A stretch of 64,000 nt of DNA, taken from Bursaphelenchus xylophilus. Its lineage: Eukaryota; Nematoda; Chromadorea; Rhabditida; Aphelenchoididae. A program made the translations under genes and the position numbers. The DNA is taken from contig CAJFCV020000001.1 in assembly GCA_904066235.2 (NCBI GenBank), forward strand, positions 6,324,001 to 6,388,000, written 5' to 3'. Below are positions 46,109 through 55,911 of the stretch, in pieces (the first letter of the stretch is position 1; each line of letters starts with the position of its first letter). The notes beneath the pieces were generated by a model. It had not been told where the DNA came from and did no database searches. It worked only from the letters and a program-made list of their open reading frames with translations.

Positions 46109-47142
46109 TGGTGTCCCAAAAAATGGAATCTTCTTTTTACAGCTATATTTCTTCGAACAATGAAAATTCACCAAAGGTAACGGTGATCATCAGAAACATA
46201 GAGGATTGCTTATAATACATTCACCTGGTTGACAGTAGCTGCCTTTGGTGGTGATATAGAGCTCCAAATGTGACTTAAAATTTGGGCTCGGGCCGCAGGG
46301 CAATCGGTCCCACTCTTAGCGCTGCAATTACTTTGCGACTAATTTTGTGACGTATAATACAGGCCTCCAATTGAAAAAATAGTCCATTGGAGTCAGATTC
46401 GGCGAGCAGGCCGCCATTTCGCAGACGAGATGAAATCGGTCCCATTCCTGGTCTTAAGTCGTTTTTGCCTTCTGAGCCGACGCTGGGTCCTGTTGGAACG
46501 CCAAATTTGTATTGCCAAAGTACTACTGAGCCAGCGGAAGCACGGCGATTGTTACGCCTTTCGACGTTAGCGAACATGCAGGGAGCCTTGCCGGAGCAGA
46601 TGCTGTCGTTCTGGTTGTTGGGCATCCGCCGAACGTCGAACCGCGAAGAAATGCCCCACGTCTCTGAGAAGCGGCCCATCCTTGCGTTTGCGACATTTCT
46701 GGCGCGGTAGGCATTACTGTTCATCCTTGAGAACCGACCTTTTTGCAGCTTGTACAGCGAGAGTAAGAGCTCAACATCGGCTATTGGGCAGACTGATCGA
46801 TCGCTGATGCCGGCAACTTTTTCTTGAAAATCGCGGATTTTGCTGTTGGTGATCTCCCGTGTCGAAAGGCCCGACAACCCAGTAACGAGACAAGACGAGA
46901 GCTCAAGAGTCAAGTGATTTATTCAGTGGAAAGGAGGCCTTTTATAGGGAAGCCCCACGTAGGAAAGTACAATCAAATTTGAATAAATGCAGGTCGTTCC
47001 TCGTGGGAAAATCCTCGAAGCTCGGTCGTTCCGCCTCACATCCCGGTTGACAGAAGCACTGGCGTTGCGTTTTCTTTAACTTCCTGGATGCTTACTATCG
47101 TTGTCAAGCTCCTTGCACCGCGTGATTACTTTCGATACAACG
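46109..47142 (-). mobile_element. mariner/Tc1-type transposon remnant, interrupted by a solo LTR
   Basis: The end-like sequence CTGGTGTCCCAAAAAATGG at 46109 parallels the terminus at 36575. Minus-strand translation, across frame breaks, gives recognisable transposase pieces: near the start, ITNSKIRDFQEKVAGISDRSV (helix-turn-helix region); near the end, MAACSPNLTPMDYFFNW (the SPxLTPxD block containing a catalytic-triad acidic position) and HLELYITTKGSY. The coding part is shortened and broken. The solo LTR at 46860-47040 sits inside it, and the BEL/Pao element is inserted directly beyond it. Confidence 0.65.
46860..47040. repeat. Solo LTR, copy B (181 bp) with 5-bp target duplication TCCCG
   Basis: Starts TGTCGAAAGGCCCGACAACC and ends CCGCCTCACA. 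The flanking pentamer TCCCG is present on the left (46855-46859) and the right (47041-47045). Together with TG..CA ends this identifies a solo LTR left by recombination between the two LTRs of an element. It differs from copy A at only a handful of positions and by no indels. The family of the parent element is unknown; it is not the BEL/Pao LTR next door. Confidence 0.8.
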
Positions 47143-47146
47143 TCCT

Positions 47147-47492
47147 TGTCGCGACCACCGCGAAAAGCCTAAAGACGCCTGCTGTAAAGTGCGTCAAAAA
47201 TTTCTTTTCCCAAAAAATTTCTTTCCAATAGATTTAAAAATTAGATAGGCCAAATTTCGGGATAGGGCCGTCTCGATTTCTTTATATAAATTTTTGATCT
47301 TTATTTTTATATATTCTATATATTTAATTGTCGATTTCATTATATATCGGGAATATTTTTTGTTTTGGTTTATTAACCCAAGTTTGAGGTTTTGAATAAA
47401 GTTTGGTCAACAATCGAGTTACCAACATCTTAAATTATTGTACAACGGAGTACAATAATTATCATTGTCGAGCGCACGGAGTCGCGGCGACA
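47147..47492 (+). repeat. BEL/Pao 5' LTR
   Basis: 346 bp, TGTCGCGAC...GTCGCGGCGACA; the two termini are near inverted repeats. Contains TATATAAATT at about 47284 as a possible core promoter and GAATAAAG near 47395 as a possible poly(A) signal. Read base by base it is the same as the 3' copy. Confidence 0.93.
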
Positions 47493-47589
47493 AACTGGGG
47501 GCTCAGCCGGTGATTTGGCTGCTATTGGTGGAAAAGAAGAACGCTGGTGCCATTCGTTGACGTCATCAGTTGGTGAAATTGATGAAGAA

Positions 47590-48060
47590 GATCTGATCGC
47601 TGGAGATCAAGCAATTTTTCAAGTCTACTCAAGATCGCTGGAGATCAAGCAATTTTCAAGTCAACTCAAGATCGCTGGAGATCAAGAAAGTTTCAAGTGG
47701 ATTCAAGATCGCTGGTAATCAAGACCGCTGGTACAGGAAGTGGTACAGGTAGACAACCAGAACAGTTTTATCTTTAGTTAATCTATAATTTCGGAAATTT
47801 TCTTTGTAAAATTTTTATTTTTGCCTTCTCACTCCGACTTAATAAGTTGCAAAATTTCGAAATTTATTTTTATTTTTGTTTTCTCCACCCTTACTTAGTT
47901 TGAATTGTTCATCCACATTACATTTATAAGTTACAAAATTTCCAATTTATTTTTATTTTTGTTTTCTCCACCATTACTTAGTTTGAATTTTTCATCTACA
48001 TTACAGTTACAAGCTACAAAATTTCCAATTTATTTTATTATTTGTTTTTCTCCACTATTT
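47590..48060 (+). repeat. Two tandem repeat tracts in the retroelement leader
   Basis: First tract: about 3.5 copies of a 37-bp unit beginning GATCGCTGGAGATCAAG (about 47596-47735). Second tract: 2-3 copies of a roughly 75-bp T-rich unit with TTTTCTCCACC and TTACTTAGTTTGAA (about 47800-48060). Neither has an obvious coding role. They lie between the primer-binding site and gag, where packaging or translation-control elements are found in LTR elements. Confidence 0.75.
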
Positions 48061-48418
48061 TGCCTTTTTCAACACTGATTTATATATTTTACACTTCGCC
48101 ATTTCACAGTTTATTTTGTTTTTGGACTAGTTACATATTTTTCCTTCTCACTTATTCCAATTTTATTGTATTAACGGGCCTTATAGCAAATTTTCGAACT
48201 TATAATTCACACTATAGATTGTGAAACTTAAAAAATTCTTACTATAAAACCCCGAGAATAAAAAACCATTCTCTCCAAAAAATTACATCAAAACTTTTCG
48301 ATTCCCCTTACAACATAACATAATTTTCGTCGTGGGATTACTACTACGTTTCGTTTAAGCTTTTTACTACTTCACTCTTTATACTCATCTCTATTTCTTT
48401 AAACCACAAACAACTACA

Positions 48419-50836
48419 ATGGAGACGAAACCATCTAAAAAAGGTTACATATCCCGTAGCATGCATTTACGACCAATCCTCACACAATTATCAGAAAAAG
48501 TTACAAAAATCTTCACGGAGAGCGCAACGTTGACATGTTACACAGAATATACCGAAAAGGAGCCAGAAGAAAATCTCCTTTTAGCCCAAAATACTGCATC
48601 TAAACTTCGAGAAGCGATTGAGACCGGAGAAAGCCTTCGGGCATCACTCGACAAATACTACAATCAGTACGTCGAGCTCATGAACTCTTTGGGTCCAGAA
48701 GAATATGGACAAGAAGAAGTCCACTACCAAAGTTTACTCAACACACATTACATCCCTACTACCCTCGTCAACACACAAGAAGAGTTAAGCCGTCTAAAGA
48801 GCGAATACGACCTCAACATAGGCCTAATTGAGATGCTAAAGAGAAAAATGAGTGTAAACGTCGCGATAGAGTCATCGAACGTCTCAAGATCACACAGCCC
48901 AGCGTCATTTACAAACCAGACGAGACGGCCGCAACCTCTTAAATTAGGACCCGTCGAAAAGATCACCTTTTCCGGCAACGTTCTCGACTATCCCGCCTTC
49001 CGAGAAGCAATGAAAGTCATCGATGCGTCGGATAACAGTACATATGCCAAGTTCCTCTACTTAAAACAGAGTACCAAAGGCATAGCCTTCGATGCCATCA
49101 AATCACTTACTCTCACAGAATCAAACTACCAACTAGCCAAGGATCTACTGGAGAAGCACTTCGGTTCAGACGACCTGCTAGTTGATAGCCTTTTGAAATC
49201 ACTTCAAAATTTACCAGCACCGACCAGAACAGCAGGGAGTTTGCAGAGATACTACTTTGAGTTAGAAAGCATACTGCAACAACTTCAAAACCAAGAAGTT
49301 CATACAGACGATGGCATCCTGCGCAACATGATCACCCAAAAACTTCCTGATCAAATTTTAGAACGAATAATCCGCCGAAGACACAAAATCAAAGAGGAGA
49401 ACAAAGTCTGGAACACAGACGCCTTAATGAAAGAATTAAAAAGGATCATCGAAGAGATGTTAGACCTAGAGCGACTACAAGGCAAAAGCAAACAAGTACC
49501 ATCGAAGGTTATGGTGGCGATAAACCCCTCAAAATCAAAAGAACAAGGTGAAAAAATCGCCCGGCCATGTGTATTTTGTCAACATCTCGATCACTACAGT
49601 AAAGACTGCCCAATGGCAGATACAGTAGCGAAACGAAAAGACTCCCTGAGAAAATCCAGACGTTGTTTTAAATGCTTACAAAAGTGGGAGTCCGGGCACA
49701 AATGTTCCAAAACCTGTTATTACTGCAAAAAAGAACACAATACCTTACTTTGTTCACAACCTAAACCCAGGGCTGTATTTGTAACCATGGATGAAGACGC
49801 ACAATCCGAAGTCGAAGATGATTACCCATTTTACGACAGCGACCCAGAGACCGACGCAGATCCCAACGAAACAGAAGAACACGGAGAACCGACTTGGGAC
49901 GACTCAATGGTTTGTGTCCTTCGAAGCTCTGGAGAAAAGGCCTTGCTATCAACCGTAGAGCTAGTATTGAGAAACCCAGACAACGGCCGACAGTTCCGAA
50001 CACTAGCCATCCTCGACAGTGCTTCTGAAACAACGTACATTACAGAGACCGCCGCCGCATCTTTGAACCTTAAGAAAAACGCGGAAACAGAACACAAATC
50101 TCGGACCGAAACCTTCGGTGGAACACAACACGTCACCAGATCGTCAAAAGTATCCGCTGAGTTTTTACTGTTAAATGGAGACTCTATTCCTTTCGTTGCC
50201 AGAACCACCCCCTCCATTGTGAACTTAGTCCGCACTGTCTCCGTTAAAGGAAAGCAAAAATTAACCGACAAAAAAAGGCCCCATTTATTAATTGGAGGCG
50301 ACTTGATCTGGGCTCTACTTCCAGTAAAAAGAGAAAAAACAAATAATCCAGAGGTCATGAAAATCGAGACGAAAGTCGGGCCGATTCACCTATTCTCCGA
50401 TGCCTTCCACTTGGGCAATAGGCAATTTGAAGACGACGAAATCGCTCCGTTAGTTCTGCAGGACCTCACCCCTAAAGAGCTAGACAAACAAATACAGAAA
50501 CTTTGGACATTAGAAGGAATTGGAATCACAGAACGTGCCGACTCCCGACAAGAAGATATCGAAGACGTGACAAAACGTTTTTGTACCCAAATCGAAGAAA
50601 AAGAAGGCCAGCTCCATGTCAACTGGTTGTGGAAAAAGGACAAACCTCAAGTTCCAGAAAACAAGAAAATCGCATTTAGCCGTTTATTACAAATGCAGAA
50701 ACGCGTGTTAGCAGATGAAAGTCTTCAAAAACTCTTACGGGACTTCATCAACGAACAGCAACACAGAGGATTCATTGAAGAAGTAGACATGAGGTGCCCC
50801 CAGACGGCCCAGTCTCCTACCTCCCCTTCCAACTAG
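48419..50836 (+). CDS. BEL/Pao gag-protease polyprotein (805 aa)
   Basis: ATG 48419 (METKPSKKGYISRS). N-terminal coiled-coil-rich matrix-like part (residues 1-150); a BEL gag domain of the DUF1759 type at about residues 180-330 (EKITFSGNVLDYPAFREAM...LEKHFG). Three cysteine knuckles follow at about 380-445: CVFCQHLDHYSKDC, CFKCLQKWESGHKC and CYYCKKEHNTLLC. An aspartic protease of the A17 type is at about residues 520-640, with active-site motif ILDSASETTYI; the usual DSG/DTG is DSA here, which is tolerated in some A17 members. The frame then enters the first part of the reverse transcriptase region (LLRDFINEQQHRGFIEE) before stopping at 50834-50836. Continuation into pol needs a -1 frame change within about 50778-50836. 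Confidence 0.9.
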   Translation: METKPSKKGYISRSMHLRPILTQLSEKVTKIFTESATLTCYTEYTEKEPEENLLLAQNTASKLREAIETGESLRASLDKYYNQYVELMNSLGPEEYGQEEVHYQSLLNTHYIPTTLVNTQEELSRLKSEYDLNIGLIEMLKRKMSVNVAIESSNVSRSHSPASFTNQTRRPQPLKLGPVEKITFSGNVLDYPAFREAMKVIDASDNSTYAKFLYLKQSTKGIAFDAIKSLTLTESNYQLAKDLLEKHFGSDDLLVDSLLKSLQNLPAPTRTAGSLQRYYFELESILQQLQNQEVHTDDGILRNMITQKLPDQILERIIRRRHKIKEENKVWNTDALMKELKRIIEEMLDLERLQGKSKQVPSKVMVAINPSKSKEQGEKIARPCVFCQHLDHYSKDCPMADTVAKRKDSLRKSRRCFKCLQKWESGHKCSKTCYYCKKEHNTLLCSQPKPRAVFVTMDEDAQSEVEDDYPFYDSDPETDADPNETEEHGEPTWDDSMVCVLRSSGEKALLSTVELVLRNPDNGRQFRTLAILDSASETTYITETAAASLNLKKNAETEHKSRTETFGGTQHVTRSSKVSAEFLLLNGDSIPFVARTTPSIVNLVRTVSVKGKQKLTDKKRPHLLIGGDLIWALLPVKREKTNNPEVMKIETKVGPIHLFSDAFHLGNRQFEDDEIAPLVLQDLTPKELDKQIQKLWTLEGIGITERADSRQEDIEDVTKRFCTQIEEKEGQLHVNWLWKKDKPQVPENKKIAFSRLLQMQKRVLADESLQKLLRDFINEQQHRGFIEEVDMRCPQTAQSPTSPSN

Positions 50837-53800
50837 TCTACACTCCGGGAAAAACCACACCCGTGCGATGTGTTTTTGACGCATCAAGTCATACGAAAAA
50901 TCAACCTTCACTCAACGATTGTTTTGAGAAAGGACCTCTCCTACTTCCCGATCTTACAAGTTTATTGATCAACTTTCGATTCGCGGAATTCGCGTGTGTC
51001 AGCGACTTGGAAAAAGCTTTTAACAGTCTAGCACTCAAACCGGATCAACGTGATGTCACACGTTTTATCATTCCTACAGATTGGACAAGCATCAAAGATT
51101 CTACCGTCAAAGTGTTTCGGTTTAAAGTAGTTAACTTTGGAACCATCTGCGCACCTACCATGCTGGCATTAAGCCTTCGATGGTTTCTAGAACATCACAG
51201 ACTCAAATCAGACCCGGACATATTAAAGCGAACCTATGTCGATAACATTCTATCTCAAGCCGCCACTGAAGAGGAATTAGTCGCGAAAGCCAAAGAAGCG
51301 AAACAACTCCTCAGCACGGTCAGATTTCACCTCCGCGAATTTTACTCAAATTCGGCTGAATTGATGAAGGAGCTAAACCCCACAGAAACTAGAGACTCAA
51401 CAAAGTTTCTGGGAAAAAACTGGAACTTTCAACAAGACTTAATCTTGATGACGACGCCAACACTTCAACCCATATCTACAAAACGAAGTCTTTTACAGTT
51501 CAGAGGGAAACACTTTGATCCAGAAGGACTAACATGCCCCTTGACTCTTCCTTTAAACCTCATCTTACAAGCCACATGGTCTATTCCGAACTTAACATGG
51601 GATGACCCATTACCACCCCACATCATGGAAGAGCTAAACAACGTCGTCCCCTTCTGGGAAACTCCCACAACGTTTCGAATTCCACGCAAAATAATTAACT
51701 GGAATCAACCATATTATCTTCACGCGTTCACCGATGGCTCGAAAGTTGGTATTGGCATCTTGATTTACTTAGCCGCTCTAGCAGAAGACCGCACGTTCGA
51801 ATTACCTCAATTGATCATGGGCAAATCTCGAGTAGCACCGAAAAAAGCAAATTTGGATTCCGAACTAACCATTCCAACCACGGAAATTGTGTCCATTTCC
51901 AGCGGTGTCCTCCTGCTACAATTTGTCGAACAACACCTTCCCTTCCCTCCAGAAAAGATCATCCTTTGGAACGATAGTCGTTCTTCTTTGGAATCACTTA
52001 TCAGAAACATGGATCACAAATCAGTTTTCGTAAAAAATCGATTACGTTTGATCCGCGATAAAGGACGAAATTACGAAATTCGGCATGTACCGGGTAAAGA
52101 AAACAGCGCAGACATTCCGTCCCGAGGAATAGTCAACCCCGCCGACTTAGTAGAAAATAAATTCTACTGGCACGGACCCAAATTCTTGCAAAACCCAGAA
52201 GATTGGCCTTCCGAACTCGTTATACCAGCTGGATCTTTCGAGGAGGACCAAACAACAGTGGCCGTCGTCACCCCACCAGAACCTCTGATTGACCCCGAAC
52301 GGTTCGGTTCTTGGAGTAAACTTCATTTAACCGCCAGAATAGTCATCAATTTTACACGGAAACTGCAGAAAAAGCCTGCCGCAAACAATGCTGAGGTGGA
52401 TCGTCTACTCTTCCTCCTGGATCAACAACGGAACCCTCCCTCGGAGAAAGAGATCACCGACTTCAGGCTCTTCCAAGACCAACATAACCTCTGGCGTTGC
52501 GACATCCGCCTACAGGAAAGCGACCTACCTCCAGCCGCAAAAACCCCTATATGGCTACCGAATTCGCATCAGACACGTCTAATCATCAGACACTACCATA
52601 ATCAAAAGCTTCATGCCGGAGTTGATCTTACCTTATGCCAACTACGGACCAAATATTGGGTAAAAAGAAGCTTTGTGAGGAAAACCATCAAAACTTGTAG
52701 TTTTTGTAAGCGTCAAAAGTCAAAACCCTTCGAATTTCCCCCTTTCGCACCACTCCCCCAAACACGGTGTACACAAGGGATCCCGTTCGATGCCGTCGGA
52801 GTTGACACCTGTGGACCCTTCAAGGTGAAAGACCACGAAGATGTTCATGTCCTGATTTTTTCGTGTCTCAAATATCGAGTCCTCCATACAGAAGTTATAG
52901 CCAGCTTGCAAACCACTGATATTATCCACGGTTTTACAAGATTCATTTCACGAAGAGGACCCCCTTCACAAATCTTGAGTGACAATCACCCCTCACTGTG
53001 CGCCGCCAAAGACTTCCTTCAGAAAACCCACCAGACTAATCAAAATTTTTGTTGGAGTTTTATCACACCAAGGTGTCCTTGGGAGGGCGCTTCGTACGAA
53101 AGGATTATCGCAGAGTTAAAAAGAGCAATGAAAAACTCCGGAACAAAATCCAAATTGGACATTGAAGAGTTCCGAACGTTGATATCCCGATCGGAAGAAG
53201 TGGTAAATTCCAGACCTCTCACCGCACAATCTGACGACGTTAACGATCTTCGAGCGATAAAACCTTTCGACTTTATCGGTGTCCGATCAGACTACGAAGG
53301 AGACAGTGAAGGAGATGAACCAGAAGAAGAAGAAAGAGACCCAACTTACGTAGAACGAGAAAATCTACAAGAAACTCTACGAAAGAAGAAAAATAGAATA
53401 GAGGCAAGATTAGAAAAGTTCAAGACGTTCTGGATAAAACATTATCTTCAATATCTAGCCGAGAAGAATTCGAAAAAACGGAACAATGGGATAAGAAGAA
53501 CCCCAATTGTAGGAGAATTGACATTAGTCGCGGACCCCACCTTACCAAGACAGCAATGGAAATTAGGAAGGATCCAACACCTAAACGAAGGCCGTGACGG
53601 TATCGTGAGAACTGCCGATGTCTTAGTGGCGGATAACTTGAAGAATTATCCAGCCGAAACCTCCAGAAAAATCATAAAAAGGAACATCACTCAACTCTAC
53701 AGCCTGGAAATCACACCAAGCGAAGACACAGATTGGCTGAAAGAGTTACTACCACAACCGGATGTCGAAATACCGGCACCTCGAAGATCACCGAGAACAA

Positions 53801-55587
53801 AGAAATTGAATCTGGCCTCAGAACAATTCAACCTCCTGTCAATAAACACCGTGTTAATGGTGTTGTCAATTGTTTTCATGCTAATCTACCCAAGCGAGGG
53901 CTACAATTTCTGCCCCATGGATACAAGGCCAGTTTACTGGCGACCGACACCAATGCGCGCATGTTCGGTTCCTTATATGGAAAATCTTACCCCAACAACC
54001 GTGGTGGTGTATCAAGCGAATCACGTAGAATACAAGACAAAGGCATATATTTGCTCAGCTGAACTCCACAAAATAACTTCGTGGACTGACATCTATGGGT
54101 TTGAAAGAAGTGAAGAAGAGATAATTGAGAAATCGGAATTAAGTGCCGAAGAATGCTGGAGAATGAAGGAAACCCGAAAATGTATATACGGTTCACTATC
54201 TATGCATGGAGAAGATCTGAAGACCAACACAAGACCAGAGCTCTCTGATATCCCAAATAGGTTTATGAGTCTCCTCAACAGGAGAGACGAAGAATTTGGA
54301 GTTTGTAAAGTACTGTCGACACTAGTTCTCGCTCATTTCGGATCGACAGAAGCAGTATGCCCAAGAATAGACCTAACCAACTGTAAATATGAAGACAACC
54401 AATGCCGAACCAAAGACGATCGGATGGTGGTATGGATTCACAACACAACACAAAACTGTCCATACATAAAAGCATCAACTGTTAAGGGAGTTAAAAACAA
54501 CCAGACGTTCATATCTGAAGAAGAGGAACTGATGCTGACCTTTTCAAATAAGAGAACAGTGTCGTGCCAAGATAAGCTCTGGATATCGGATCAAGGAGTC
54601 CCGTTCCAATTTGAGAAGAATACGTCACCCAAGAAAAGAGATTTGACAACAGCAGAAAAACAGTTCGCGAGTCACGTCAACCTAGTAGATCTCCAGAACA
54701 CAACAAGGATCCTATGTGACGAAATCAACCAACAAGGCCAGATATTGAATCAATTAATAGCGAGCAAACCAGCCGAATTCGCCCAAAGACTTCTCAACCG
54801 AACAGACGTAAAAGTACAATCAGTAGGGCACGGCATCGTGAGTATTACCTTTTGCACCACAGTGCCGGATGAAAAAGTACACTTCCAACAAGAAGAGACC
54901 AGAGAATTTAGAATAAAAGTCAACGTAGATGGAAAAGGGATAATGTTCTTGGACCCAGTTACGGAGGAATTACATTTGAATCCGTCAGGCCTTTTCACAG
55001 ATACGGAACGAGTTGTCCGACATAACGGCAAATACTTCAGATCAACACAAGGATATCTCCAACCGATTAACGTTGTAACAGACGAACGAGAAGAAGTGCA
55101 AGTTCTCACCAAAGAATTCGTCTTCAAGAAGGGCCATTCCCTCACCACCCCGTGGCTGGACGAAATGTTGGTAAAAGAATACTTGAAATCACACAACGAC
55201 CTCATCGAGTCCTTTTCTAAGCCAATCGTCAGGAGATCATCAAAGACGTGGAGAGAAGAAATCACAGAAATCATCGTCTCTCCAATTCTGCCTTACTTAC
55301 GGTTGTGGTGGTCAATCTGTGCGGGACTAGTCTCGCTATACACAGTTACGTCGATCCTAAACAACTTCACCGCAGAAAAGAAGATCCAACTCAAGATGCC
55401 AAGGAGGAATGCCAGGAAGAAAAATCCTCTCCGACGAAAGAGGAAAAACAACCGGAGGTCATCCCAAAGGCCCAATGAAGAAACCCCGCTTGGAATAGTC
55501 TTCCAAAGGGCAGAACTGCCGAGGAGATCTGTCAAAATAAGGCAACTTCTCGCGCGCGGAGTGTCGCGACCACCGCGAAAAGCCTAA
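50794..55587 (+). CDS. BEL/Pao pol (RT, RNase H, integrase) continuous with an envelope-like glycoprotein
   Basis: Open frame of about 1,597 codons without its own good ATG; it overlaps the gag-protease frame by 43 nt. In order: reverse transcriptase (CVFDASSH, SDLEKAFNSL, active-site box YVDNIL at 51235-51252); RNase H (HAFTDGSKVG, TIPTTEI, ILWNDSR); integrase zinc region (HYHNQKLHAG...CSFCKRQ) and catalytic D,D,E positions (GVDTCGPF, LSDNHPS, ASYERIIAEL); a DUF5641-type tail (about 53.3-53.7 kb). From about 53812 the protein changes character: a hydrophobic signal-like segment (VLMVLSIVFMLIY), a cysteine-rich ectodomain with several N-x-T/S sites, a membrane segment near 55290-55350 and a very basic tail. 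This layout is that of an envelope glycoprotein. Its viral source is not clear to me. The frame's stop lies inside the 3' LTR. Confidence 0.88.
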   Translation: MPPDGPVSYLPFQLVYTPGKTTPVRCVFDASSHTKNQPSLNDCFEKGPLLLPDLTSLLINFRFAEFACVSDLEKAFNSLALKPDQRDVTRFIIPTDWTSIKDSTVKVFRFKVVNFGTICAPTMLALSLRWFLEHHRLKSDPDILKRTYVDNILSQAATEEELVAKAKEAKQLLSTVRFHLREFYSNSAELMKELNPTETRDSTKFLGKNWNFQQDLILMTTPTLQPISTKRSLLQFRGKHFDPEGLTCPLTLPLNLILQATWSIPNLTWDDPLPPHIMEELNNVVPFWETPTTFRIPRKIINWNQPYYLHAFTDGSKVGIGILIYLAALAEDRTFELPQLIMGKSRVAPKKANLDSELTIPTTEIVSISSGVLLLQFVEQHLPFPPEKIILWNDSRSSLESLIRNMDHKSVFVKNRLRLIRDKGRNYEIRHVPGKENSADIPSRGIVNPADLVENKFYWHGPKFLQNPEDWPSELVIPAGSFEEDQTTVAVVTPPEPLIDPERFGSWSKLHLTARIVINFTRKLQKKPAANNAEVDRLLFLLDQQRNPPSEKEITDFRLFQDQHNLWRCDIRLQESDLPPAAKTPIWLPNSHQTRLIIRHYHNQKLHAGVDLTLCQLRTKYWVKRSFVRKTIKTCSFCKRQKSKPFEFPPFAPLPQTRCTQGIPFDAVGVDTCGPFKVKDHEDVHVLIFSCLKYRVLHTEVIASLQTTDIIHGFTRFISRRGPPSQILSDNHPSLCAAKDFLQKTHQTNQNFCWSFITPRCPWEGASYERIIAELKRAMKNSGTKSKLDIEEFRTLISRSEEVVNSRPLTAQSDDVNDLRAIKPFDFIGVRSDYEGDSEGDEPEEEERDPTYVERENLQETLRKKKNRIEARLEKFKTFWIKHYLQYLAEKNSKKRNNGIRRTPIVGELTLVADPTLPRQQWKLGRIQHLNEGRDGIVRTADVLVADNLKNYPAETSRKIIKRNITQLYSLEITPSEDTDWLKELLPQPDVEIPAPRRSPRTKKLNLASEQFNLLSINTVLMVLSIVFMLIYPSEGYNFCPMDTRPVYWRPTPMRACSVPYMENLTPTTVVVYQANHVEYKTKAYICSAELHKITSWTDIYGFERSEEEIIEKSELSAEECWRMKETRKCIYGSLSMHGEDLKTNTRPELSDIPNRFMSLLNRRDEEFGVCKVLSTLVLAHFGSTEAVCPRIDLTNCKYEDNQCRTKDDRMVVWIHNTTQNCPYIKASTVKGVKNNQTFISEEEELMLTFSNKRTVSCQDKLWISDQGVPFQFEKNTSPKKRDLTTAEKQFASHVNLVDLQNTTRILCDEINQQGQILNQLIASKPAEFAQRLLNRTDVKVQSVGHGIVSITFCTTVPDEKVHFQQEETREFRIKVNVDGKGIMFLDPVTEELHLNPSGLFTDTERVVRHNGKYFRSTQGYLQPINVVTDEREEVQVLTKEFVFKKGHSLTTPWLDEMLVKEYLKSHNDLIESFSKPIVRRSSKTWREEITEIIVSPILPYLRLWWSICAGLVSLYTVTSILNNFTAEKKIQLKMPRRNARKKNPLRRKRKNNRRSSQRPNEETPLGIVFQRAELPRRSVKIRQLLARGVSRPPRKA

Positions 55588-55907
55588 AGACGCCTGCTGT
55601 AAAGTGCGTCAAAAATTTCTTTTCCCAAAAAATTTCTTTCCAATAGATTTAAAAATTAGATAGGCCAAATTTCGGGATAGGGCCGTCTCGATTTCTTTAT
55701 ATAAATTTTTGATCTTTATTTTTATATATTCTATATATTTAATTGTCGATTTCATTATATATCGGGAATATTTTTTGTTTTGGTTTATTAACCCAAGTTT
55801 GAGGTTTTGAATAAAGTTTGGTCAACAATCGAGTTACCAACATCTTAAATTATTGTACAACGGAGTACAATAATTATCATTGTCGAGCGCACGGAGTCGC
55901 GGCGACA
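55562..55907 (+). repeat. BEL/Pao 3' LTR
   Basis: 346 bp, identical to the 5' LTR by direct reading. The pol-env frame ends 26 nt inside it. Followed by the target duplication TCCT. Confidence 0.93.
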
Positions 55908-55911
55908 TCCT

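Larger units (their letters stand above)
47147..55907 (+). mobile_element. Full-length BEL/Pao LTR retroelement with envelope-like region
   Basis: An 8.76-kb element bounded by identical 346-bp LTRs (47147-47492 and 55562-55907). It is flanked by the 4-bp duplication TCCT (47143-47146 and 55908-55911). Directly after the 5' LTR is TGGGGGCTCAGCCGGTGAT, a plausible primer-binding site resembling the complement of a proline tRNA 3' end. A long leader (47493-48418) with two tandem repeat tracts precedes a gag-protease frame (48419-50836). An overlapping frame (50794-55587) encodes reverse transcriptase, RNase H, integrase and an envelope-like glycoprotein, and runs to within 26 nt of, and slightly into, the 3' LTR. 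Identical LTRs indicate very recent insertion. Confidence 0.95.
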
